Shown piece by piece: positions 8,747 to 16,576 of a stretch of DNA of 64,000 nucleotides; the stretch's first letter is position 1, and each line of letters starts with the position of its first letter. Source of the stretch: Maritalea sp051251695 (GTDB taxonomy: Bacteria > Pseudomonadota > Alphaproteobacteria > Rhizobiales > Devosiaceae). The stretch spans positions 62,001 to 126,000 of the forward strand of contig NZ_JBPOEU010000001.1 in the NCBI RefSeq assembly GCF_051251695.1, given 5' to 3'. The notes beneath the pieces were generated by a model. That model worked only from the letters and a program-made list of their open reading frames with translations. It was not told the DNA's origin and did no database searches. The translations under genes and the position numbers were made by a program.

Positions 8747-9804
8747 GGCACCTGCTCCAAGCTCGTGCGCAGTAACTTACTGTCATGCGTAAAGGTCTTT
8801 GCATCAGTGCGATAATAGCTTTTGTGCCAAGCAACATATTTGGCAATCCCGTCATCAATTTTCGTGTTCGGGACATAATCAATGAGCTGTTTTAGCAAAC
8901 CTGTATCTGCCCAGGTTGCAGGTACGTCCCCTGCTTGCAGGGGCAAAAGATTGCGCAGTGCCGTTGTGTCGACAGCATTTTCAATAGAACAAATGAGGGT
9001 TTCGAGTGGGGTTGGCTGTGAACTTCCAATATTTACCACCTGATAAGGAGCAGCTGTCGGCATAGCCGCGTCAGTTGGGGTTGGCGCGACGTCAATCAGC
9101 AACCGCAAAGCGCTGATCAGGTCATCAATAAACGTGAAGTCTCGGGACGACTTACCATAATTGTAGACATCTATCGGCTTGCCATCGAACATTGCTGAGG
9201 CGAACTTAGAGACCGCCATATCAGGCCTTCCCCACGGCCCATAGACTGTAAAAAATCGACATATGGTAGTCGGTATTTGATACAGATGCGCATAGGAATG
9301 GGCCATCACTTCCATTGATTTTTTGGTGGCGGCATAAAACGATAATTGATGTTCCGTGCTGTCGTTTTCTGCATAGGGAGTTTTTGAATTGCTTCCATAG
9401 ACCGAAGAAGAAGACGCAAGGAGCAGATGGTTTGGCGTAAATTTGCGGGCCGCTTCCAAGAGTTCAAACACGCCGTCGACATTGCTGTGCAAATGAAGCC
9501 TTGGGTTTTCAACAGAATGACGAACCCCGGCTTGCGCAGCAAGATGAACCACAATTTCGGGTCGATATTTTTCGAACATGCCTGAAAGAAACTCAGGTTC
9601 ATCGATAGAACGGCAGCTGAAAGTAAATTCGGGTGTTTCAAGTAGCATCGCGCAGCGCTTTTCTTTTAGCGCCACATCGTAATAATCGGTATGCGCATCG
9701 ATGCCAATGACACGGAAACCATCTTGCAGCAGCAGTTTACAGCAGTGATATCCGATGAAACCTGACGAGCCTGTAACCAGCGCTATAGGTTTGATCTTGT
9801 CCAT
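8743..9804 (-). CDS. UDP-glucuronate 4-epimerase-like SDR enzyme
   Basis: Extended short-chain dehydrogenase/reductase with the NAD motif TGSSGFIG near the N-terminus, the SSSSVYG strand, the YxxxK motif in FYAATKKSME and the YGPWGRPDMAVSKF segment common in UDP-GlcA 4-epimerases (LspL/Cap1J type). It would turn UDP-GlcA from Ugd into UDP-GalA. I chose the ATG at 9804 (MDKIKPIALVTG). It lies one base past the fcl stop, and an in-frame start four codons earlier (9816) is also possible. A different UDP-sugar epimerase or dehydratase cannot be ruled out by motifs alone. Confidence 0.87.
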   Translation of the reverse strand: MDKIKPIALVTGSSGFIGYHCCKLLLQDGFRVIGIDAHTDYYDVALKEKRCAMLLETPEFTFSCRSIDEPEFLSGMFEKYRPEIVVHLAAQAGVRHSVENPRLHLHSNVDGVFELLEAARKFTPNHLLLASSSSVYGSNSKTPYAENDSTEHQLSFYAATKKSMEVMAHSYAHLYQIPTTICRFFTVYGPWGRPDMAVSKFASAMFDGKPIDVYNYGKSSRDFTFIDDLISALRLLIDVAPTPTDAAMPTAAPYQVVNIGSSQPTPLETLICSIENAVDTTALRNLLPLQAGDVPATWADTGLLKQLIDYVPNTKIDDGIAKYVAWHKSYYRTDAKTFTHDSKLLRTSLEQVP

Positions 9805-9805
9805 T

Positions 9806-10744
9806 TCAAAAAGCATCCGTAGCCAAGAATGAATTGTACGTTTGCGCGATCCCGTCCTTGAGTTGGATTTTAGCTTCCCAGCCCAGCTCCCTTAATTGGT
9901 CGGTGTTCATGCACTTTTGAAATGTGCCGTCAGGCATGCTCAAATCGTTGGACACCTCCCCTTTAAAACCGACTATTTCGCACACCAATTTTGCCAGTGC
10001 TTCGATACTGATATCCTGACCTGTACCGACATTTATATGTCCGCCGCGCTGGTAATTTTTCAGCAAAAACACAAGCGCATCCGCACAATCATCTATATGC
10101 AGAAATTCACGTCTGGGCTTACCAGTCCCCCACATTTCAATCGTTGAATTATTATTCTGTTTTGCCTGATGCGCCTTTTTTATTAATGCGGGCAGCACAT
10201 GGGCTGTTTGCAAATCATAATTGTCATGGGGCCCGTAAAGATTGCACGGCATCGCTGTGAAATAGGCGCGTCCATATTGACGATGATAGGCATCGATCAG
10301 TTTTAAAACCGCGATTTTGGCAATGGCATAGGCTTGATTGGTCGGCTCCAATGCGCCAGTCAAAAGTGCATCTTCTTGTATGGGCTGTGCGGCCAATTTG
10401 GGATAAATACAACTGGAGCCTAAGAACAGCAATCGATCGACATCGGCCAAATGAGCCGCGTGGACAATGTTCGTTCCAATCATCAAATTGTCGTACAAGA
10501 ATTGGGCTGGATAACTGTCATTCGCTGATATTCCGCCAACAGTTGCCGCGGCGAGAATAATGGCGTCGGGTTTGATGTCTGCGACATAGGTTTCAACCGC
10601 TTTTTGATCTCGCAAATCAAGTTGCTCGCGATCAATCCCCAGGGTTTCACATGGTTCGTTTTCAAGCCGTCGCAACAGCGCCTTGCCGACCATACCATTG
10701 TGACCTGCAACCCAGATTTTTTTACCCGCTAAATCAAATCTCAT
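9806..10744 (-). CDS. fcl: GDP-L-fucose synthase
   Basis: 312 aa. It converts GDP-4-keto-6-deoxymannose to GDP-L-fucose by 3,5-epimerisation and NADPH reduction. Visible motifs are GHNGMVGKAL (nucleotide binding, near residue 14), FLGSSCIYPK (catalytic Ser region, near 108), the YAIAK motif (near 138) and the MPCNLYGPHDNYD segment typical of WcaG/Fcl. The ATG overlaps the gmd stop by 4 bases, so substrate and product enzymes are made together. Confidence 0.94.
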   Translation of the reverse strand: MRFDLAGKKIWVAGHNGMVGKALLRRLENEPCETLGIDREQLDLRDQKAVETYVADIKPDAIILAAATVGGISANDSYPAQFLYDNLMIGTNIVHAAHLADVDRLLFLGSSCIYPKLAAQPIQEDALLTGALEPTNQAYAIAKIAVLKLIDAYHRQYGRAYFTAMPCNLYGPHDNYDLQTAHVLPALIKKAHQAKQNNNSTIEMWGTGKPRREFLHIDDCADALVFLLKNYQRGGHINVGTGQDISIEALAKLVCEIVGFKGEVSNDLSMPDGTFQKCMNTDQLRELGWEAKIQLKDGIAQTYNSFLATDAF

Positions 10745-11823
10745 TCGGCGGCAGTTTGGTAATTGGGGATATCATTTGCCAAAGCATGCAAGTCACGTTG
10801 CACCATCTCGCGTATTAACTGGCGGACCGATATTTTGGGTGACCAACCCAATTTTTCGCGTGCCTTTTTCGCGTCACCAATAAGTAGGTCAATTTCTGTA
10901 GGTCGAAAATATCGCGGATCAATTTCAACGAGGCACTCGCCCGTTTGCCGATCATATCCGCACTCATTTAAACCCTTACCACGCCAAGCAAGTTGAATGC
11001 CGACCTCTTTAAACGCCAACTCAGTAAATTGGCGAACAGATGTGGTTACGCCCGTTGCAAGCACATAATCTGAGGGTTCGTCCTGTTGCAACATTGCCCA
11101 CATTGCTTGGACGTACTCTTGAGCATGCCCCCAATCCCGCTGTGCGTCCAGATTGCCCAAATCTATTTTGCGTTGTTTGCCAAACTGGATTGCCGCCACT
11201 GCGCGAGTGATTTTTCGGGTTACAAACTCTTCGCCGCGGATCGGGCTTTCGTGATTAAACGCAACACCGTTCGAGGCGTGCAATCCATAGGCTTCTCGGT
11301 AATTGACCACGGTCCAATAGGCATGAAGCTTCGCGGTTGCATAGGGCGAACGGGGGCGAAACGGGGTAAGTTCGTTCTGCGGTGTTTCTTTCACGTCACC
11401 ATACATTTCGGACGATGAGGCTTGAAAAAACCGTGTCTTTTGTTCAAGGCCCAGTATTTTTATGGCCTCAAGCAATCGCAATGTACCAAGGCCAACTATA
11501 TTCGCTGTATGCTCTGGAATATCAAAGCTGACGCCAACGTCGCTTTGAGCGGCAAAATTGTATATTTCATCTGGTTGGGTTTTTTGCACAATACGGATCA
11601 AGCTCGACGCGTCAGTCATATCTCCATGGTGAAGTGTGAAAACGCCGCATTTTGCAGATTTCTCAAGTAGCATATCTAAGCGCGCAGTATTTGGAGATGA
11701 TGTACGGCGCAAGATGCCGTGTACGCGATAGCCTTTCTCAAGAAGAAATTGAGCGAGCAACGACCCGTCCTGTCCGGTTACACCGGTAATTAAAGCTGTT
11801 TTGTGCAAAACGCCACCCGACAC
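10741..11823 (-). CDS. gmd: GDP-mannose 4,6-dehydratase
   Basis: 360 aa. First gene of the polysaccharide operon. Motifs: TGVTGQDGSLLAQFLLEKGY (NADP binding), FFQASSSEMYG, the YATAK catalytic pair and NHESPIRGEEFVTRKI, close to the family NHESPRRG signature with one Arg changed to Ile. It makes GDP-4-keto-6-deoxymannose for Fcl. The reading frame begins with a GTG at 11823 that has no clear ribosome-binding site. A TTG at 11808, preceded by GGGTGG, is an alternative and leaves the Rossmann fold intact. Confidence 0.94.
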   Translation of the reverse strand: MSGGVLHKTALITGVTGQDGSLLAQFLLEKGYRVHGILRRTSSPNTARLDMLLEKSAKCGVFTLHHGDMTDASSLIRIVQKTQPDEIYNFAAQSDVGVSFDIPEHTANIVGLGTLRLLEAIKILGLEQKTRFFQASSSEMYGDVKETPQNELTPFRPRSPYATAKLHAYWTVVNYREAYGLHASNGVAFNHESPIRGEEFVTRKITRAVAAIQFGKQRKIDLGNLDAQRDWGHAQEYVQAMWAMLQQDEPSDYVLATGVTTSVRQFTELAFKEVGIQLAWRGKGLNECGYDRQTGECLVEIDPRYFRPTEIDLLIGDAKKAREKLGWSPKISVRQLIREMVQRDLHALANDIPNYQTAAE

Positions 11824-11868
11824 AAGTATAAACTAAGTATTTATTCAAAAAAACATATATTCTGATAC

Positions 11869-11896
11869 GTAAATATAAATACGTACATATAAATAC
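11869..11896. repeat. Two tandem 14-bp AT-rich repeats upstream of gmd
   Basis: GTAAATATAAATAC (11869-11882) is followed directly by GTACATATAAATAC (11883-11896), 13 of 14 bases identical. A third partial copy is not present beyond four bases. The position just downstream of the predicted -10 suits a repressor or nucleoid-protein site, but no known regulator motif is recognised. Confidence 0.6.
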
Positions 11897-11922
11897 TAAT
11901 GTCATTTATGATTGTTTGACAA
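11893..11922 (-). promoter_or_regulatory. Candidate promoter of the gmd polysaccharide operon
   Basis: On the minus strand, TTGTCA (-35, at 11922-11917), an 18-base spacer and TAGTAT (-10, at 11898-11893). Two tandem 14-base repeats begin inside the -10 box and extend into the predicted start of the transcript. The spacer is one base longer than ideal, so this is a moderate prediction. Confidence 0.45.
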
Positions 11923-11966
11923 GTGCCACAAAAAGTACGTTCATAATATTCTAAAAATCAACGAAC

Positions 11967-11985
11967 CTCGAAAGCCCACTTCGAG
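11967..11985 (-). terminator. Weak hairpin after the yigZ-like gene
   Basis: CTCGAA (11967-11972) and TTCGAG (11980-11985) form a 6-bp stem with a 7-base loop, 10 bases after the stop codon at 11995. A T-rich stretch follows only some 8 bases later on the minus strand, so termination efficiency is doubtful. Confidence 0.3.
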
Positions 11986-11994
11986 TGGTATCGG

Positions 11995-12342
11995 CTATAT
12001 CGCTGCGAGGTAAATGCGAACGGCTTCCTGGACGTGCCTAAACCGGTCCCCGCCTAGATGTTTTCCGCCGTACCATCGGGTGACAATCACAAGATGGTTG
12101 GTAAGGCCTTCCCGTTCTAACATGCGCAGAATAATCATCCCTGCGCCGCTTTCGCCGTCGTCGTTTTTAACTCCACCATCGGTGCATAAAACACCCCAAC
12201 TATTATGTGTGGCTTTTGCGAATTTCTTTTTCTTTTTCAAGGTTTTGATGAGGGATTTTGCATGCTCGGCTGAATGACATTCGCCGCCAGAAACAGCATA
12301 TTTAGACCCACGGTCAGAGATGATATTTTCAATGATTTTCAT
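11995..12342 (-). CDS. YigZ/IMPACT N-terminal domain protein (UPF0029), single domain
   Basis: 115 aa from the ATG at 12342 (MKIIENIISDRGSKYAVSGG); a longer frame begins only with a TTG that overlaps tamB. It shows the family hallmarks KATHNSWGV (near residue 43), a DDGESGAG turn (near 62) and the VTRWYGGKHLGGDRF signature (near 88-102). Most bacterial YigZ proteins are about 200 aa with a second DUF1949 domain, which is absent here, so this is a short form. The biochemical role is unclear; eukaryotic IMPACT regulates GCN2 signalling. It sits directly after tamB and may be co-transcribed with it. Confidence 0.8.
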   Translation of the reverse strand: MKIIENIISDRGSKYAVSGGECHSAEHAKSLIKTLKKKKKFAKATHNSWGVLCTDGGVKNDDGESGAGMIILRMLEREGLTNHLVIVTRWYGGKHLGGDRFRHVQEAVRIYLAAI

Positions 12343-12371
12343 GGTGTCGCTTTTCAACCCGCAAACGAGGA

Positions 12372-15300
12372 TCAATAATCTTGTTCGAAGAAAATTCCCG
12401 CTTTTGTGTTGCCATCGCCGGAAGTTTCACCGCGTGCTTTAAGGCTGTCTGTTATTTCCAAATCAATGATGATTTTGTCGTCTTTTGCGGCAGTGCCTTT
12501 TTCAACATTTAGATAGGTCCGATCGTTCAAATATCCACCTATACCAACTGTGGTCTCGCCGCTTTCGTTTGACTTCACGTCAATATTATCCACGCCAGAT
12601 AGGTTTCTCAAACGGTCAAGCAGCCCTGGACCGGAATTTGAACCGTTTAGCGTGGCCACTGCATTGGCAAGTTGAGCAATTTGTAAAGCTGAAAGACTGC
12701 TCAGGCTTTTGCCGAAGAACATATTTGCAATAATCTCGTCTTGCGGAAGTGACGGGGACGAGCTGAACAAAAACTCAGGTTCGGACGCATAGCCTTGCAC
12801 GAGGATAGAATAAATCGCACTGCCATCGCGGGTGTTTGCCCGGAAATTAAGCGTCGGGTCCAATGGGCCTGCAAATGTGACGCGCCCCGTATCAAAGTCA
12901 AACCGTTTGGTCAGCAATTCCAGTCTGCCGCGTTGTAATGAAATTTGCCCCGTAGCTCTGGGGTTTGACGTTGTGCCGCTCACTTTAATGCGGCCTCCAA
13001 GTTCTGCATCCAAGCCCCTTCCCCGAATGTAGATACGGCGCGGCGCATTCACATCGATATCCAGCCTGATGGTTGAACCCGAACTTCCTGAACTGTTTGC
13101 TGGGGCGAGTTCTCGTGCCTGCTGCTTCACCGCAGTTGGCGCGGATTTGTGCGTTATATCAACAGGTGAAACGGAGTTCGGCAGGTTTTCAGGTATGGTG
13201 ATATTGGCCTGTGCAATTGCAACGGAACCGCTTAACACACCTGATCGCGCAATCGGCCCTGTCAATTTCAAAGTAGCATTCATGGAGGTGGCAACAACGC
13301 CATCCTCATATTTTACGTCGTTTAGCTTGATATCAAAGTCACTGTTCAACGCATCTGCGGCCCTAAGTGACGTATTGCCCGTAATCGTGATCCGCCCGCC
13401 GGACGCGACGTCGCCCGACAATTCCTGCACCTCAGCTCGATCATTATTCAATATGATGATGCTCGAAATGTTGCCGAGTGACAATTTTGAAGCGACCTCC
13501 TGCAGACTGGCGCCCTGCGTTTTCACAACACCGCGAAATCTTGGCGCTGCAATGGGACCAGTAATCTGCGCCTCAATGGATGCTGCTCCAGAAGCCAAAA
13601 TACCAGCCCGGGACAATGGTTGCGCGATGTAAGCGAAGGGCAAGTTTCCTGAAACCCCAACATTCACGGATTGAGCAGTCAAGTTCACATCGCCGTTGAC
13701 GGATGCCGACGCTCCACCTGAAAGGGTTGAGGCAATGGATAGGCGGCCATTTTGGAACGTCCCAGTACCATCCGAGTTTAACGAAGAAAGTCTATTTGTT
13801 CTGGCAGCGAGAATTGATGCGCCGCGAAGCGAATATTGATATCTCGCTTTTGGATCGGCGATTGTGCCTGTTACAAAAACATCTGCTGAAATTGTACCCT
13901 GCGCCCCTTGTCCTGATGGGGCCACTGCGTCCAATTCAGCAACTGAGATGTCATTTAGCTTGAGTTCTAAATCTAACTTTTCTGCAATATCCCCTGATAA
14001 TGCAGCCGTGCCGGAGCCAATCCCGATGAAAGGAACATTGATCTGTGTATTTCCATCCGCGATTTTGATTTGAGCGGTCTGTCGCAATCGTACTGGCAAG
14101 TCTTTGTACGTCAGTTTAAACTCATCGATATTGACTACCGTGCCATCGCTTACATTCTGCATGGTCGCATTTACGACAATCGGCGCATCGTTGCTTCTTG
14201 CGTCTAGGCTTATTGCAAGGTTGGATAGCGGGCCCAGGATTTTCGTTTCTACATTTTGTATTTTCTCGCCACCGGCAATCACTTGCTCAATAGTTGCAGT
14301 GCCTTCTAACTGGCCATCACCCAACAAATCGGCAGCCACTAAATTAACATTCAACGCTTTCACGTTCGTGCCCTGCACACTGAGCGCAGGGGCAGTTAAC
14401 TGCAATTGTGCTGACTGCTGACCACCATCGCCAGAAAGCAGCAATGAACCGGAAATTGCGCCCTCTAGTTGTTCTTGCAGCAGCAACGGAGCGATTTGCT
14501 TTAAGTCCGTTTGATAAAACTGAATTTGCCCGTTTGCCATGCCAGACACTTCAATCGCCAACTGCCCTTTTATTTGTGTCGCAGGCGCGATGACTACTAA
14601 ATCGTTCAGTATGTGCGATCCACTATCGCTACCCGTATAAATTGCTGAGGTGCTGATCTTTTGCTCTTTGAACACACCTGACAGATCCAGCTTAATGCCT
14701 TCTTGCAGAAGCCCTGATATTTCCCCTGAGACGTCCTTAATCGGCTCCCCGGCAACGCTTAAATCCTGACCGTTTAGCTTGATCAGGGTTGTTGGATTGT
14801 TTATTGGACCGTTTGCTTGAATATCTACATTCACCGCCCCAACAAGCGTCGCATCAAACGAATTCAAATCTGCCAAGGACGCATTGCCTTTGACGTCAAT
14901 TTCATTGTTGTCCAAGACCCCTTGAAGCGCGAAGTTCAGGTTATCGCTTTCGCTCTGCAAAGAACGAACTTCAAGCCGACCGCCATCGCTAAACAATTGA
15001 GCGGACAACGTGCCACCGCTTTCAGAAAAGAGTTGCTTATATATGCCGCCAGCGCTTGGGTTTATCGAGGCATCTACATTCATTTCCGCTTTCGCGTTGC
15101 CCATGTCGTATTTGCCCGCAACTTGCGCGGCAAATTTGCCCCCCTTAAGCGATGCTTGGCTAAGTTCGACTTGTTGGTTGGCAATATTCAGATTGGATTG
15201 GAGAGAAAGCTGGCCGGTGAGCAATTCATCGAGTTGCTCGATACCTGTTTGCAGTTTCTCAATGTCAGAATTTGCAGAGAATTTACCATTGGATTCGAGG

Positions 15301-16547
15301 AAGTTGATTTCTTCGCCTTTGACAGAAACAGTGCCATTTCCAAGTTCGACAGCACCTTGAACAAAACTTTCAAGTTCAGCGTCAACCGTCAAACTCGCGT
15401 TTTGTAGCGCCCCATCCATTGCCGCGCGTAGGGATATATTGCCAAGGCGAAACTGATCTGGGGATCCGGCCGGACCAAATGCAACTTCAGTGCCTTTTTG
15501 AGAGAACATGCCTTCTAAGGTGAAGTTCATCTCGTCGCTTTTTGCGTTATACGCGCCCTGCAATTCAGCGCTTGTTAGCGCGGAGTTGAACGTTGCCTGT
15601 TGAAGCTGGACCGAGCCATCGCTCCCCCGTGTTGCATTGAATGCCAGATTTGAGCCACCAGCGACGAATGGCACCAGTTGATCAGGCAAAAGCGGCGCGA
15701 GTTGACCGTTTAAATTCACCGACAGGGTTTGGACCTCATCACCAAGACCGAGCAACAGATTTCCCTGCACAGTTTGCTTGTTGTCTAGTGCAATGGCGAG
15801 TTTTCCAGCAAGGGCTGAAAGAGGTCCGCTTGTTTCCAACTGAACGTCGAGCGCAGGCAGGCCGGGTACATCCAATAGTCGCGCAAGCATACCATCAGCT
15901 TGTTCGGAAAACGACAATTGCGCCGCTAGATTATCACTGTTTGGATCAACCGCCCAAACAGCAGATGCCATTTGTCTTTTACTGTCCAAGTCCTCGACAA
16001 CGAGGTTGCCGCTTGTCTGCAACGGGATATTTTGTGCTGATGCGTTACCGGAAATATGAAGTCGTTTTGGCGTGCCAAATACTTGTTTGGCAAAGCTGAT
16101 TTCACCAATGTCCAAACTATTGAGCGAAAGGCTTTGAAGCGGTGCGGGCAAAAGTTGCAACGGCGCAGTACTTTGCTGAGAGGCTGCACCTGCATCCGGA
16201 AAACGGAAAATTTCAATTGAACCAATGCGCGCTTTTGAGAGGTCGATATTGCGCCCAATCAATGCGCCAAGGCTGTATCCAATTTCGATATCTCGAATTT
16301 CTGCCCAAACGCCTTTATCGTCTGACAAAGTAAGCTCTTGAAGGGCTAGCCTGTTGCCAAACACCTGATCCAAACCGGAAATCTCAATGGATTGATCTGG
16401 TGAACTTGCAATTTGGCTCACCAAGCTCGCCGTAACGGACCGTCCAGGGCCCGTCATGGTCAAAAGCGTGGCGCTCAACAAAATTACAACCAACAGTGAT
16501 GCAGCAAGGAGTGCTGCACGCAACAGCCAATTTGCCTTAGGCGGCAT
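12372..16547 (-). CDS. tamB: Translocation and assembly module protein TamB
   Basis: 1391 aa. An N-terminal signal anchor (residues 9-33, LLRAALLAASLLVVILLSATLLTM) is followed by a very long beta-rich repetitive region. The C-terminal DUF490/TamB domain includes the segments RGLDAELGGRIKVSGTTSNP and GRLELLTKRFDFDTGRVTFAG and ends in an aromatic residue. TamB spans the periplasm and works with TamA in outer-membrane protein insertion; AsmA-like proteins of this type are also linked to lipid transport to the outer membrane. It starts 29 bases after tamA on the same strand, the usual pair order. Confidence 0.95.
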   Translation of the reverse strand: MPPKANWLLRAALLAASLLVVILLSATLLTMTGPGRSVTASLVSQIASSPDQSIEISGLDQVFGNRLALQELTLSDDKGVWAEIRDIEIGYSLGALIGRNIDLSKARIGSIEIFRFPDAGAASQQSTAPLQLLPAPLQSLSLNSLDIGEISFAKQVFGTPKRLHISGNASAQNIPLQTSGNLVVEDLDSKRQMASAVWAVDPNSDNLAAQLSFSEQADGMLARLLDVPGLPALDVQLETSGPLSALAGKLAIALDNKQTVQGNLLLGLGDEVQTLSVNLNGQLAPLLPDQLVPFVAGGSNLAFNATRGSDGSVQLQQATFNSALTSAELQGAYNAKSDEMNFTLEGMFSQKGTEVAFGPAGSPDQFRLGNISLRAAMDGALQNASLTVDAELESFVQGAVELGNGTVSVKGEEINFLESNGKFSANSDIEKLQTGIEQLDELLTGQLSLQSNLNIANQQVELSQASLKGGKFAAQVAGKYDMGNAKAEMNVDASINPSAGGIYKQLFSESGGTLSAQLFSDGGRLEVRSLQSESDNLNFALQGVLDNNEIDVKGNASLADLNSFDATLVGAVNVDIQANGPINNPTTLIKLNGQDLSVAGEPIKDVSGEISGLLQEGIKLDLSGVFKEQKISTSAIYTGSDSGSHILNDLVVIAPATQIKGQLAIEVSGMANGQIQFYQTDLKQIAPLLLQEQLEGAISGSLLLSGDGGQQSAQLQLTAPALSVQGTNVKALNVNLVAADLLGDGQLEGTATIEQVIAGGEKIQNVETKILGPLSNLAISLDARSNDAPIVVNATMQNVSDGTVVNIDEFKLTYKDLPVRLRQTAQIKIADGNTQINVPFIGIGSGTAALSGDIAEKLDLELKLNDISVAELDAVAPSGQGAQGTISADVFVTGTIADPKARYQYSLRGASILAARTNRLSSLNSDGTGTFQNGRLSIASTLSGGASASVNGDVNLTAQSVNVGVSGNLPFAYIAQPLSRAGILASGAASIEAQITGPIAAPRFRGVVKTQGASLQEVASKLSLGNISSIIILNNDRAEVQELSGDVASGGRITITGNTSLRAADALNSDFDIKLNDVKYEDGVVATSMNATLKLTGPIARSGVLSGSVAIAQANITIPENLPNSVSPVDITHKSAPTAVKQQARELAPANSSGSSGSTIRLDIDVNAPRRIYIRGRGLDAELGGRIKVSGTTSNPRATGQISLQRGRLELLTKRFDFDTGRVTFAGPLDPTLNFRANTRDGSAIYSILVQGYASEPEFLFSSSPSLPQDEIIANMFFGKSLSSLSALQIAQLANAVATLNGSNSGPGLLDRLRNLSGVDNIDVKSNESGETTVGIGGYLNDRTYLNVEKGTAAKDDKIIIDLEITDSLKARGETSGDGNTKAGIFFEQDY

Positions 16548-16576
16548 AGAGCTTACCTTCGTTCAAGAATCAGAAA

